Shown here: positions 15,346 to 23,968 of the stretch, in pieces | How the letters are laid out: each line of letters starts with the position of its first letter | Numbering within the stretch: position 1 is the stretch's first letter | Assembly: GCF_008923205.2 (NCBI RefSeq) | Contig: NZ_WBMS02000027.1 | Location: 1-64,000, forward strand | DNA from: Actinomadura physcomitrii | GTDB taxonomy: Bacteria > Actinomycetota > Actinomycetes > Streptosporangiales > Streptosporangiaceae | Reading direction: 5' to 3' | DNA length: 64,000 nucleotides | The notes under the pieces: generated by a model | Told to the model about the DNA's origin: nothing | Seen by the model: the letters and a program-made list of their open reading frames with translations, nothing else | The model's database searches: none | Position numbers and translations under genes: made by a program

Positions 15346-16158
15346 GTGCGGAGCAAGAACTACGGAGACGACGTCCTCGCCGGCGACTGGCGCCGCCCCC
15401 GCAAGGGGCGGATCCCGGAGGTCCCGGCCGAACCCGGCCTGGTCGCCGAGGATCCCGACAGCGGCTTCTGCGGAGCCGTCGTCGGCTGCGACAAGTTCGG
15501 CGTCACGCTGGAGGACCGGTTCGGCAAGCGCCGCGTGTTCCCGCTGACCAAGGCCGGCTTCCTCATCGACGGCAAGCCGGTCACCCTCGTCCGGCCCGCC
15601 GCCGCGCCCGCCGCCCCCGCCCGCTCGGCCTCCGGGTCCATCGCCGTCCAGGGGCTGCGCGCGCGGGTCGCCAAGGAGAGCCGCATCTACGTCGAGGGCG
15701 TCCACGACGCCGAGCTGGTCGAGAAGATCTGGGGCCACGACCTGCGCGTCGAGGGCGTCGTCGTCGAGTACCTCGAAGGCGTGGACGACCTGCCCGCGAT
15801 CGTCGAGGAGTTCGCGCCCGAGGAGGGCCGCCGCCTCGGCGTGCTCGTCGACCACCTCGTGGAGGGCTCCAAGGAGAGCCGGATCGCCGCGCGGGTGTCG
15901 TCCCCGCACGTCCTCGTGACCGGCCACCCGTTCATCGACATCTGGGAGGCCGTGAAGCCCGCCGCCGTCGGCATCCCCGCCTGGCCCCGCGTCCCCCGCG
16001 GCGTCCCCTGGAAGGAGGGCGTCGTCGAGGCCCTCGGCTGGGACTGCGAGACCGGCGCGGCCTGGAAGCGCATCCTCGGCTCCGTCACCACCTACACCGA
16101 CCTCGAACCGGCCCTCCTCGGCCGCGTCGAAGAACTGATCGACTTCGTGACGTGTTAG
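15346..16158 (+). CDS. DUF3097 family protein
   Basis: A 270-residue cytoplasmic protein matching the actinobacterial DUF3097 family. Typical segments are YGDDVLAGDWRRPRKGR at the N-terminus, ESRIYVEGVHDAELVEKIWG and LGVLVDHLVEGSKESRIA in the middle, and VTTYTDLEPALLGRVEELID near the end. The central part resembles a Toprim-like fold (EGVHDAE and LVDH as possible acidic motifs), so a nucleic-acid role is possible but unproven. GTG start is set by the -10 box. The family is usually found near hrcA/hemW, as here. Its stop codon abuts repeat copy D. Confidence 0.85.
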   Translation: MRSKNYGDDVLAGDWRRPRKGRIPEVPAEPGLVAEDPDSGFCGAVVGCDKFGVTLEDRFGKRRVFPLTKAGFLIDGKPVTLVRPAAAPAAPARSASGSIAVQGLRARVAKESRIYVEGVHDAELVEKIWGHDLRVEGVVVEYLEGVDDLPAIVEEFAPEEGRRLGVLVDHLVEGSKESRIAARVSSPHVLVTGHPFIDIWEAVKPAAVGIPAWPRVPRGVPWKEGVVEALGWDCETGAAWKRILGSVTTYTDLEPALLGRVEELIDFVTC

Positions 16159-16295
16159 CCCAGGGGGCGACCCCCTGGAACCCCCGTCACGACGGACGGG
16201 CTGTTTCCCGCTCCGCTAGAGCTCCGCGCGAAACAGCCCGTCCGTCGCCGGGCAGGCCCGCTGCGCTCGCTGCACTCGCTCCGCGTGCCTGCCCG
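16159..16295 (+). repeat. Three-hairpin 3'-UTR repeat, copy D (after the DUF3097 gene)
   Basis: It begins at the base after TAG. Hairpin 1 is 16160-16178, hairpin 2 is 16191-16246 and hairpin 3 is 16250-16294. Hairpin 2 arms read GACGGACGGGC and GCCCGTCCGTC where other copies have GTCGGCAGGC and GCCTGCCGAC; both arms changed together, which is strong evidence for a selected paired structure. From about 16300 to 16390 a short repeated GCCGGGGCTG-type motif follows, with no gene. Confidence 0.88.
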
Positions 16296-16391
16296 TGGCG
16301 GGGGCTGAGGTCCGGGCCGCCGGGGCTGAGGTTCGACCTGCCGGGGCTGGGGTTCGATCTGCCGGGGCTGGAGGGCGGGCCCTTGGGGTGG

Positions 16392-17600
16392 TCAGGTTAG
16401 GTCTCGGGTTACGGCGTCGGCCAGGAGGCGGCCTCGGCGGGTGAGGACGGCGCGGCCGCGGTCGTGGGCGGCCGGGTCGATGAGGCCGTCGGCGACGGCG
16501 CGGCGGACGGCGGCGTCGTCCAGGAGGTCGGCGGGGCAGCCGTTCGCGAGGCGGAGCTCGAGCATGATCCGCTCGATGCGGCGGTCGGCGGCGTCGAGGA
16601 CCTCGCGCGCGTACGCGGGGGTGGTGCCCTCGACGAGGCGCGCGGCGTAGGCCGCGGGGTGCTTGACGTTCCACCAGCGGGTTCCGCCGACGTGGCTGTG
16701 CGCGCCGGGGCCGACGCCCCACCAGTCCGCGCCCGTCCAGTACAGGAGGTTGTGGCGGCAGGCCGCCCCGGGCGACGAGGCCCAGTTGGAGATCTCGTAC
16801 CAGTTCAGGCCGTGCGCGCTGAGGAGCTCGTCGGCGATCAGGTAGCGGTCGGCCATGGCGTCGTCGTCGGGGGCGGCGAGTTCGCCGCGCCGCACCTGCG
16901 CGGCCAGGCGGGTGCCCTCCTCGACGATCAGCGCGTACGCGGACACGTGGTCGGGCTCGCAGGCGAGGGCGGCCTCCAGGGACGCGCGCCAGTCGTCGTC
17001 GGTCTCCCCCGGCGTCCCGTAGATGAGGTCGAGGTTGACGTGCTCGAATCCCGCCTTGCGCGTCCACTCGACGACCTGGGGGACGCGGCCCGGCGTGTGC
17101 GTCCGCTCCAGGACGGCGAGGACGTGCTCGCGCGCGCTCTGCATGCCGTAGGAGACACGCGTGAAACCGACCTCGCGGAGCTTCGCGATGTAGGCCTCGT
17201 CCACCGATTCGGGGTTGGCCTCGGTGGTGATCTCGGCGCCCGGGGCGAGGCCGAACTCGGCGTCGATGGCCGCGAGGACGCGTCCGAGGTCGTCGGGCGC
17301 GAGGAGGGTCGGTGTGCCGCCGCCCACGAAGACCGTCTGGACGGGGAGGTCCGCGTCGCCGAGCACCCTGCGGGCCATCCGGACCTCGGCGACGGCGGTG
17401 TCGGCGTAGGAGTCGCGGCTCGCGCCCGGGCCGAGCTCGGTGGCGGTGTAGGTGTTGAAGTCGCAGTACCCGCACCGGGTCACGCAGAAGGGCACGTGCA
17501 CGTAGAACGCGAAGGGGCGTGCGCCCAGGCCTTCCAGCGCGCTGCCGGGCAGCGCGCCGTCGGCGGGTACGGGGTCGCCGTCGGGCAGTGTGGAGGGCAC
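16392..17600 (-). CDS. hemW: Radical SAM haem chaperone HemW
   Basis: A 402-residue HemN-like radical SAM protein. The cluster motif CxxxCxxC appears as CVTRCGYCDF after YVHVPF, and GGGTPTLL and NLDLIYGTPGET follow. HemW binds haem and is thought to deliver it to respiratory enzymes; it lacks the coproporphyrinogen oxidase role of HemN. Length and motifs fit HemW. The lepA-hemW-hrcA-dnaJ order is conserved in actinobacteria, though several accessory genes lie between lepA and hemW here. Confidence 0.94.
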   Translation of the reverse strand: MPSTLPDGDPVPADGALPGSALEGLGARPFAFYVHVPFCVTRCGYCDFNTYTATELGPGASRDSYADTAVAEVRMARRVLGDADLPVQTVFVGGGTPTLLAPDDLGRVLAAIDAEFGLAPGAEITTEANPESVDEAYIAKLREVGFTRVSYGMQSAREHVLAVLERTHTPGRVPQVVEWTRKAGFEHVNLDLIYGTPGETDDDWRASLEAALACEPDHVSAYALIVEEGTRLAAQVRRGELAAPDDDAMADRYLIADELLSAHGLNWYEISNWASSPGAACRHNLLYWTGADWWGVGPGAHSHVGGTRWWNVKHPAAYAARLVEGTTPAYAREVLDAADRRIERIMLELRLANGCPADLLDDAAVRRAVADGLIDPAAHDRGRAVLTRRGRLLADAVTRDLT

Positions 17601-17630
17601 GCCTCCAGTCTGCCGTCCGCGGCGGACTGG

Positions 17631-18071
17631 TCAGGCCTCGTCGAGCTTGCGGCGGAGCCAGGCGGGGATGTGCGCGTCGCTGCGGGGGAAGCGGTCGAGG
17701 TCCAGGGCGTAGGCGGACGGCGTCAGCGGCGGCGTGAACTCGGGCTCGCCGTCGTAGTCGAACTCGGCGCTGTACCGGCCGGAGCGCTCGACCTCCAGCC
17801 GGGCGGTGAACCAGGCGCCTTTGCCGCGCCGGTACATCACCCGGCGCAGCTCGTCCATCTTGCCGACGGCCTGGCCCGGCGGCGTCGCCTTGCGGCGCTC
17901 GCCCGCGGCGTCCTCCACCTCGAAGGACGCGCTGTCGATGCCGACGGTGGCGCGGAACTCAAAGCCGAGCCGCGCCCAGTCCGGCGGCGCGGCCGAGCGC
18001 AGGGCGCGCACGGCGCCGTTCACGGTCTCCCGCTCCCGCTGGGAGCGCAGGACCTGCTCGGAGTGGGTCAC
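17631..18071 (-). CDS. YezG/DUF600-like protein, possible immunity protein
   Basis: A 146-residue protein (begins MTHSEQVLRSQRERETV). The GTG at 18071 is chosen because GGAGG lies about 8 nt upstream. The middle has WFTARLEVERSGRYSAEFDYD, and the C-terminus YALDLDRFPR and IPAWLRRKLDEA; this resembles YezG-type immunity proteins of polymorphic toxin systems. No cognate toxin is visible in the window. It is divergent from another unknown gene across a 205-bp region with a perfect inverted repeat. The family call is moderate. Confidence 0.6.
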   Translation of the reverse strand: MTHSEQVLRSQRERETVNGAVRALRSAAPPDWARLGFEFRATVGIDSASFEVEDAAGERRKATPPGQAVGKMDELRRVMYRRGKGAWFTARLEVERSGRYSAEFDYDGEPEFTPPLTPSAYALDLDRFPRSDAHIPAWLRRKLDEA

Positions 18072-18218
18072 GCTCGAACCTCCGGTCCCGTCGACGCACT
18101 GCCCCCGACCGTACCGACATCCGGGCCCGGATCGCGGAGCGCCGGCCGTGTCGCGGCGAAACCGCCGGCCGCGTTCGGCGCCCAGCCGGGACGATCTTGG
18201 TCGAGCCGGGCGGGCGGC

Positions 18219-18251
18219 GGGCGGCACGGGCCGCAATGATGCGTGCCGCCC
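18219..18251. promoter_or_regulatory. Perfect 10-bp inverted repeat in a divergent promoter region
   Basis: GGGCGGCACG and CGTGCCGCCC are separated by 13 nt. The repeat ends 13 bp upstream of the TAGGGT box of the right-hand gene, covering the place of its -35 region. It could be an operator for one or both divergent genes or a transcript-level hairpin. No regulator is assigned. Confidence 0.5.
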
Positions 18252-18263
18252 CTCTTGGGCGGA

Positions 18264-18269
18264 TAGGGT
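18264..18269 (+). promoter_or_regulatory. -10 box TAGGGT of a probable leaderless transcript
   Basis: TAGGGT lies 7 nt before the ATG of the next gene, with no Shine-Dalgarno sequence. Confidence 0.5.
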
Positions 18270-18276
18270 CGTCCGA

Positions 18277-19185
18277 ATGCGGAACGAGGGGCCGGTGGAC
18301 TGGGGGCGCGTGCCCGCGCGGGTGGTGTTGCGCGGCGGCCCCGGCGGATGGGACTACGTCGTCGTGGACGACAAGGGCGCGGAGCGGCGGACCGCGTTCG
18401 ACGGCCCCGGTGTCCTGTGGCAGACCGGCGGCCGCTCGGATCCGGAGCCGGCGTGGTGGCGGCGCAGGCTCGCCGAGACCGCCGAGGGGCTGCGCGCCGC
18501 GATCGCCGAGCGGCTCACCGACGCGACGTTCCGCGACCTCGGCGCGGAGGCCGCGATCACCTGGTTCGCGGTGGACGACCCGGTCGAGTGGGAGGGCCTG
18601 GTCACGCTGCGGGAGGCGGACCCGGCGCGGTTCCCCGGCCGCGTCGCGCCGTTCGTGATCACGCTGGAGCCGGGGCGCGGGGCGCTGCTGCCGGACGCCC
18701 ACCTGCTGTTCAGCACGCCGGCGTCGGACGCGTGGGCGACGCTCGCCGCGGTCGCGGAACGGTGCGGGACGCCGCCGCCGAGGGCGCAGTTCCTGTGCGG
18801 GTGGGCCGATCATCGCAGGGTCCAGGTGGGGCGCGGGGTCCTGTCGCTGTCGACGGACCGGTCCGGGACGGGCGCGGAGCGGGTCGCGGAGATCTGCGGG
18901 ACGCGGCGGCCCGGCTGGAGCGGGAACCCGGAAATGCGGTTCCGGCTGGACGGGATCGACCTGCTGGACGAGCCGGCGCGCGATGTGACCGCGCTCCTCG
19001 CCGAGCTGGGCCACGAGGTGGTGCGGCGGGGGCGGGCGGTGCGGCTGCCCTCCCTCGGCCTCACCCTGTACGAGCCGGACGGACGGCCGGGCTCCGCGCG
19101 GCGGTCCGCCGGGCGGGAGGAGCGTTTCGCGGCGGTGTCGCTGCAGCCGCCGGCGCCGTCCGTCCCGTTCCGGGCGAACGCCTGA
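18277..19185 (+). CDS. Hypothetical protein, possibly immunity-like
   Basis: A 302-residue cytoplasmic protein with no signal peptide or membrane helix. I do not recognise a named family. The C-terminal half (MRFRLDGIDLLDEPARDVTA, LLAELGHEVV, LPSLGLTLYEPDG) resembles segments of actinobacterial proteins associated with polymorphic-toxin immunity, but this is weak. Being divergent from a YezG-like gene across a shared operator-like repeat supports a joint role. The start is set by the TAGGGT box 7 nt upstream. Confidence 0.65.
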   Translation: MRNEGPVDWGRVPARVVLRGGPGGWDYVVVDDKGAERRTAFDGPGVLWQTGGRSDPEPAWWRRRLAETAEGLRAAIAERLTDATFRDLGAEAAITWFAVDDPVEWEGLVTLREADPARFPGRVAPFVITLEPGRGALLPDAHLLFSTPASDAWATLAAVAERCGTPPPRAQFLCGWADHRRVQVGRGVLSLSTDRSGTGAERVAEICGTRRPGWSGNPEMRFRLDGIDLLDEPARDVTALLAELGHEVVRRGRAVRLPSLGLTLYEPDGRPGSARRSAGREERFAAVSLQPPAPSVPFRANA

Positions 19186-19280
19186 CTCGCGGCGGGCGCC
19201 GCGGTTCCGGAAGATCGCGCGGCAATGATCTCGACACCCACCGGGGACCGGCCCGTCACCGGCGCGCAATCCGGCCGCCC

Positions 19281-19286
19281 TAGGTT
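19281..19286 (+). promoter_or_regulatory. -10 box TAGGTT of a probable leaderless transcript
   Basis: TAGGTT lies 8 nt before the ATG of the secreted-protein gene, and no ribosome-binding site is seen. Confidence 0.45.
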
Positions 19287-19294
19287 TCCCGATC

Positions 19295-20713
19295 ATGAGA
19301 AGCCGTGCGCGTCACACAGCACTCGCCCTGTCCGCCGCCGCCCTCGCCGCCGCTCCCCTCGCGCTTGCCGCCGCCCCCGCCGAAGCCGCTCCCGCCGGGG
19401 CCCCCGCCGGGCGGACGATCGACGTCCACCGGGGCGGGCCCGTCCGCTCGCTCGCCTTCACCGCCGGACGCGCCGGGGAGGCGCTGATCGGCTTCACCGC
19501 GTCCGCGCCCGGCGTGTCGTGGGCGACGAAGGGCGCCGAGTCCGCCGTGGTGTCCATCGCGGTGGACGGCCGGCACGTCACCGACCTCGTCGTCCCGGCG
19601 TCGGATCCGACGCCCCGCAGCCTCGCCCTCGGCCGCGTCGGCCGGGGCCGGCACAAGGTCACCTTCCGGTTCGCCAAGGGCAGCGCCCCCGCCGCCCGGC
19701 GCGTGCGGCTCGCGCGCACCGGCGTCCGGATGCCCTCCGCCGACCAGCTCGTGCTGCGTTACGCGCCCGTCGTGGTGGGGCGGACCCTCGCGGTGACCGG
19801 CGACGCCTACCAGAACGCCACCACCGACACCCCGCTGATCGCCTGGCACGAGACGAAGCCGGCGGCGACGCCGGGCCACAAGATCCTCGAATACTCGGTC
19901 GTCTGGAGCAACGAGGACGGCGGGACCGACACGCCCGCGCTCATGGCCCGCTGGGGCCGCACCACAGACATCGAGTGGATCTACCGCGTCGAGGTCGACG
20001 CCAAGGGGAACCGCGTGGACGGCACCGGTGTCTACCAGGCGCCCAACCACGCGACGCTGCAGTTCACCGGCGAGTACGAGGCCGACCACCCGGTGCTGCA
20101 GACGTGCACGGTGAACAACAACATGTGCGACGCCGTCACGCCGGGCTCGCCGCTGCGCTTCATGCCGGACGTCACCGCCACCCGTCCGGAGGACCGCACC
20201 CGCGAGTACGTGATGGACCAGCAGCCGTGGACGTACCGGGTCATGGCCCAGGAGATGCTCCGCGAAGGCAAGATCGAGAGCCCGTCCGATCCCGCGACGA
20301 CGGCGGTCGGCGACCAGCGCACGTACCTGTTCGTCGAGTTCGCGAAGACGACCGGCGCCGCCACCGGGACCGGGTCCGTGCCGGGCGTGGCGCTCGGGGT
20401 GCGGCTGAAGTCCGATCCGTCGCGGCTCTACCGGTCCGACCACGACCAGCCGACCTGGTCCATCGACCGGGACGGCCCGGTCGCGACGACGGTGGAGCTG
20501 CCGGAGGGCACGACGGCGTCCGACATCGCGAGCGTCGAGGCGATCCGCCGCCCCACCGGGCTCGGCGACAACGGCGCCCCCGCCACCGTCGCCTCGCTCA
20601 ACCGGGGCTTCTTCCTGGACGGCTCGTACCTGCCGAAGCCCTCGTTCCTGAGCTGGAAGGGGTCGGTCACGCTCACGCCGGACGACCCGTCGGGCGTGCT
20701 CTGGCGTCCCTGA
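19295..20713 (+). CDS. Secreted protein of unknown function
   Basis: A 472-residue protein with a typical Sec signal peptide: basic MRSRARHT, an Ala/Leu-rich core, and a probable cleavage after AEA near residue 32. The mature part has a beta-rich N-terminal region (about 40-145) and a second domain with YAPVVVGRTLAVTGDAYQNA and WSNEDGGTDTPALMARWGRTTDIEWIYRV. Two cysteines in CTVNNNMC may form a disulphide. No catalytic motif is recognised. It is probably extracellular or cell-wall located. Transcribed alone. Confidence 0.75.
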   Translation: MRSRARHTALALSAAALAAAPLALAAAPAEAAPAGAPAGRTIDVHRGGPVRSLAFTAGRAGEALIGFTASAPGVSWATKGAESAVVSIAVDGRHVTDLVVPASDPTPRSLALGRVGRGRHKVTFRFAKGSAPAARRVRLARTGVRMPSADQLVLRYAPVVVGRTLAVTGDAYQNATTDTPLIAWHETKPAATPGHKILEYSVVWSNEDGGTDTPALMARWGRTTDIEWIYRVEVDAKGNRVDGTGVYQAPNHATLQFTGEYEADHPVLQTCTVNNNMCDAVTPGSPLRFMPDVTATRPEDRTREYVMDQQPWTYRVMAQEMLREGKIESPSDPATTAVGDQRTYLFVEFAKTTGAATGTGSVPGVALGVRLKSDPSRLYRSDHDQPTWSIDRDGPVATTVELPEGTTASDIASVEAIRRPTGLGDNGAPATVASLNRGFFLDGSYLPKPSFLSWKGSVTLTPDDPSGVLWRP

Positions 20714-20860
20714 CGCCTCTGGCGTCCCTGACGTCCCGCATCGGCCGCGCGCCGGGCTGCGGGGGCAGGAAAGGCGGGAAACCGGGCGAACTCCGGGTGC
20801 GTCCTAGGAGTCGTACACTTCGCCAAAGCTCGCTCAGCGAACCCGGAGAGGACACCCGCC

Positions 20861-21439
20861 ATGGCCTACGGGCCTCCCCCGTCGCCCGGCCAGGGACAGC
20901 AGCCCGGATGGCAGCAGCCGCCCCAGCAGCAGAGCCCGTGGCAGCAGCCCGGATCGGCCTGGCAGCAGCCGCAGCAGCCCGCTCAGCCCCCGCTGCCCGG
21001 CGGCGCGTGGCAGCAGCCGCCGCAGCAGGGCGGCCCGGGCCAGGCCTGGCAGCAGCCGCAGCAGGGGCAGCACGGGCGCGGCACCGCGCAGCTGCCCGGC
21101 CATTACGGTCCCGTCAGCGACGACGATAAGACCTGGTCGCTGATGGCCTACCTCGGCCAGTTCCTCGTCGGCGCCATCGCGCCCGCCATCGTCTACCTCG
21201 GCAAGGCGCGCTCGCCGTTCGTCCGCCGGCACGCCGCGCAGGGCCTGAACATGGGCATCGCGGCGATCGCCGTCTGGATCGTCGGCGGCCTGCTCGCGCT
21301 CGCCGTCGACGTCCTGATCTGGGTGCCGCTGCTGTTCACCGCGGCCGTGCTGTTCTTCCTGGTCTACGCGGCGCGGGCGGCGAACCGCGGCGAGTTCCGC
21401 GCGGTGCCGGTCGTCGTCGCGTGGCCGATCGTCAAATAG
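20861..21439 (+). CDS. DUF4870 domain membrane protein with Gln/Pro-rich N-terminus
   Basis: A 192-residue protein. Residues 1-85 are low-complexity, with repeated WQQP units, and are probably disordered and cytoplasmic. The rest is a DUF4870 domain with about three membrane helices (KTWSLMAYLGQFLVGAIAPA, LNMGIAAIAVWIVGGLLALA, LLFTAAVLFFLVYAARAA). Function is unknown; Gln/Pro tails in actinobacterial membrane proteins often mediate interactions. A GAGAGGA ribosome site lies about 8 nt before the ATG. Confidence 0.82.
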   Translation: MAYGPPPSPGQGQQPGWQQPPQQQSPWQQPGSAWQQPQQPAQPPLPGGAWQQPPQQGGPGQAWQQPQQGQHGRGTAQLPGHYGPVSDDDKTWSLMAYLGQFLVGAIAPAIVYLGKARSPFVRRHAAQGLNMGIAAIAVWIVGGLLALAVDVLIWVPLLFTAAVLFFLVYAARAANRGEFRAVPVVVAWPIVK

Positions 21440-21463
21440 CCCGGCCGATCGTCGAACAGCCCG

Positions 21464-21486
21464 GCCGGGCGGCGCGCCCGCCCGGC
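21464..21486. terminator. Hairpin between convergent DUF4870 gene and lepA
   Basis: GCCGGGCG and CGCCCGGC-type arms around GCGCG lie in the 57-bp gap between two converging genes. There is no U-run; it may serve as a shared bidirectional terminator. Confidence 0.4.
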
Positions 21487-21496
21487 CCCGGCTCCG

Positions 21497-23338
21497 CTAC
21501 TTGCGTCCCTTGTCGGCGGACTCGCCGCCGGTGGAAAGCGCCGCGACGAAGGCCTCCTGCGGGACGTCGACCCGCCCGATGGTCTTCATCCGCTTCTTGC
21601 CCTCCTTCTGCTTCTCCAGCAGCTTGCGCTTGCGGGAGATGTCGCCGCCGTAGCACTTGGCGAGGACGTCCTTGCGGATGGCGCGGATGTTCTCCCGCGC
21701 GATGATGCGCGCGCCGATCGCGGCCTGGATGGGCACCTCGTACTGCTGCCGCGGGATCAGCTCCTTGAGCTTCGCGGTCATCATCAGCCCGTACTCGCGC
21801 GACTTGTCGCGGTGCACGATCTGGCTGAACGCGTCCACCGACTCGCCCTGCAGCAGGATGTCGACCTTCACCAGGTCGGACTCCTGCTCGCCGCTCGGCT
21901 CGTAGTCCAGCGAGGCGTACCCGCGGGTCCGCGACTTCAGCTGGTCGAAGAAGTCGAAGATGATCTCGGCGAGGGGCAGCGTGTAGCGGATCTCGACCCG
22001 GTCCTCCGACAGGTAGTCCATGCCGAGCAGCACGCCGCGGCGGCCCTGGCAGAGCTCCATGATCGCGCCGATGTGGTCGGCCGGCGACAGCAGCGTCGCC
22101 TTCACCACCGGCTCGTACACCGCGCCGATCTTGCCCTCGGGGAACTCGCTCGGGTTCGTGACGGTGTGCTCCGACCCGTCCTCCATGACCACCCGGTAGA
22201 CCACGTTCGGCGCCGTCGAGATCAGCGACAGGTCGAACTCGCGCTCCAGCCGCTCCCGGACGATCTCCATGTGCAGCAGGCCGAGGAACCCGCAGCGGAA
22301 CCCGAACCCCAGCGCCGCCGACGTCTCCGGCTCGTAGATCAGCGCCGCGTCGTTCAGCCGCAGCTTGTCGAGCGCGTCGCGCAGCTCCGGGTACTGGTCG
22401 CCGTCCACCGGGTACAGGCCGGAGAACACCATCGGCTTCGGGTCCTGGTAGCCGCCGAGCGCCTCGGGCGCCGGACGGCCCGCGCCCGTCACCGTGTCGC
22501 CGACCCGCGCCTGCCGGACGTCCTTCACCCCGGTGATCAGGTAGCCGACCTCGCCGACGCCGAGCCCCTGGACGGGCTTCGGCTCCGGGGAGATGACGCC
22601 GACCTCGAGGGTGTCGTGCGCCGCGCCCGTCGACATCATCAGGCTCTTCTCGCGGCGCGACAGATGCCCGTCCACGATCCGGACGTAGGTGACCACGCCG
22701 CGGTAGGTGTCGTACACCGAGTCGAAGATCAGCGCGCGGGCCGGGCCGTCCGGGTCGCCGACCGGCGCCGGCACATCCTGCACGATCTTGTCGAGCAGCT
22801 CGCGCACGCCCTCGCCGGTCTTGCCGGACACCCGCAGCACCTCGGACGGGTCGCAGCCGATGATCCCGGCGAGCTCCTCGGCGTACTTCTCCGGCTGCGC
22901 CGCAGGCAGGTCGATCTTGTTCAGCACCGGGATCAGGTGCAGGTCCGCCTCGAGCGCCAGGTACAGGTTCGCGAGCGTCTGCGCCTCGATGCCCTGCGCC
23001 GCGTCCACCAGCAGCACCGCGCCCTCGCACGCCGCCAGCGACCGCGACACCTCGTAGGAGAAGTCGACGTGGCCGGGGGTGTCGATCAGGTTCAGGACGT
23101 AGTCCGTGCCGCCCGCGCTCCAGGGCAGCCGGACCGCCTGGCTCTTGATCGTGATGCCGCGCTCGCGCTCGATGTCCATCCGGTCGAGGTACTGGGCGCG
23201 CATCTGGCGCTCCTCGACCACGCCGGTCAGCTGCAGCATGCGGTCCGCGAGCGTCGACTTGCCGTGGTCGATGTGCGCGATGATGCAGAAGTTGCGGATG
23301 ATCGCGGGATCGGTCTTGTCAGGCTCAGGCGCTGGCAC
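21497..23338 (-). CDS. lepA: Elongation factor 4 (LepA)
   Basis: A 613-residue translational GTPase that back-translocates ribosomes and influences initiation and 30S biogenesis. It shows G1 AHIDHGKST, the DTPGHVDF switch II motif and NKIDLP, then EF-G-like domains and the LepA-specific C-terminal domain (GGDISRKRKLLEKQKEGKK). It starts with GTG. rpsT is divergent upstream (269-bp gap), the standard actinobacterial arrangement. Confidence 0.97.
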   Translation of the reverse strand: MPAPEPDKTDPAIIRNFCIIAHIDHGKSTLADRMLQLTGVVEERQMRAQYLDRMDIERERGITIKSQAVRLPWSAGGTDYVLNLIDTPGHVDFSYEVSRSLAACEGAVLLVDAAQGIEAQTLANLYLALEADLHLIPVLNKIDLPAAQPEKYAEELAGIIGCDPSEVLRVSGKTGEGVRELLDKIVQDVPAPVGDPDGPARALIFDSVYDTYRGVVTYVRIVDGHLSRREKSLMMSTGAAHDTLEVGVISPEPKPVQGLGVGEVGYLITGVKDVRQARVGDTVTGAGRPAPEALGGYQDPKPMVFSGLYPVDGDQYPELRDALDKLRLNDAALIYEPETSAALGFGFRCGFLGLLHMEIVRERLEREFDLSLISTAPNVVYRVVMEDGSEHTVTNPSEFPEGKIGAVYEPVVKATLLSPADHIGAIMELCQGRRGVLLGMDYLSEDRVEIRYTLPLAEIIFDFFDQLKSRTRGYASLDYEPSGEQESDLVKVDILLQGESVDAFSQIVHRDKSREYGLMMTAKLKELIPRQQYEVPIQAAIGARIIARENIRAIRKDVLAKCYGGDISRKRKLLEKQKEGKKRMKTIGRVDVPQEAFVAALSTGGESADKGRK

Positions 23339-23457
23339 CGGGGTCCGTTCGCAAACTCACAGGTGGACAATGGATCTGTCCGTCCATAGTCCCATGCCGG
23401 ACCTGATGCTCCGTGCACGGCCTCCGCGGCGGCCCCGGGGCCGCCGGACCCGGCCGG

Positions 23458-23487
23458 TTCGCGGCGGACGGGCCCGATTGGTAGGCT
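23458..23487 (+). promoter_or_regulatory. Putative rpsT promoter
   Basis: TTCGCG at 23458-23463 and TAGGCT at 23482-23487 are 18 nt apart. Transcription would begin near 23494 and leave a 5' leader of about 110 nt before rpsT, long enough for autogenous control of S20, which is known in other bacteria. Confidence 0.4.
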
Positions 23488-23607
23488 GTGCGACTGCGTG
23501 TGGCGTAGCGTCGTGCCCCGGGGGCACCGTCCGCCCCCGTCAGACATCCTGTTCGCGCCCGCCGAGACGGCGGGCCATGATCGCAACCAAGGCTGAGGCA
23601 CTACGAC

Positions 23608-23877
23608 GTGGCTAACATCAAGTCCCAGATCAAGCGGAACAAGCAGAACGAGAAGGCGCGGCTGCGCAACAAGGCCGTCAAGTCGGAGCTGAAGACCGCG
23701 ATCCGCAAGTTCCGCGAGGCCGCGGAGGCCGGCGAGGTCGAGGCGGCCGTCGCCGCGCAGCGCGTCGCCGCCCGCAAGCTGGACAAGGCCGTCAGCAAGG
23801 GCGTCATCCACAAGAACCAGGCCGCCAACCGCAAGTCGGCGATCGCCAAGCAGGCCGCCGCCCTGCAGGCCGAGTGA
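23608..23877 (+). CDS. rpsT: 30S ribosomal protein S20
   Basis: An 89-residue basic helical protein that binds 16S rRNA. The N-terminus MANIKSQIKRNKQNEKARLRNK is typical (given here as MANIKSQIKRN and QNEKARLRNK), as is the Lys/Ala-rich C-terminal half with KNQAANRKSAIAKQAAAL. GTG start. Divergent from lepA. Confidence 0.96.
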   Translation: MANIKSQIKRNKQNEKARLRNKAVKSELKTAIRKFREAAEAGEVEAAVAAQRVAARKLDKAVSKGVIHKNQAANRKSAIAKQAAALQAE

Positions 23878-23968
23878 GCACGGCGCTCGCTTAGACGCGC
23901 ACGCCCGGGGCCGGTCCACCGCGACCGGCCCTGACGCATGCCCGGAGCGGAGAGGCGGTCGGGGCTCC

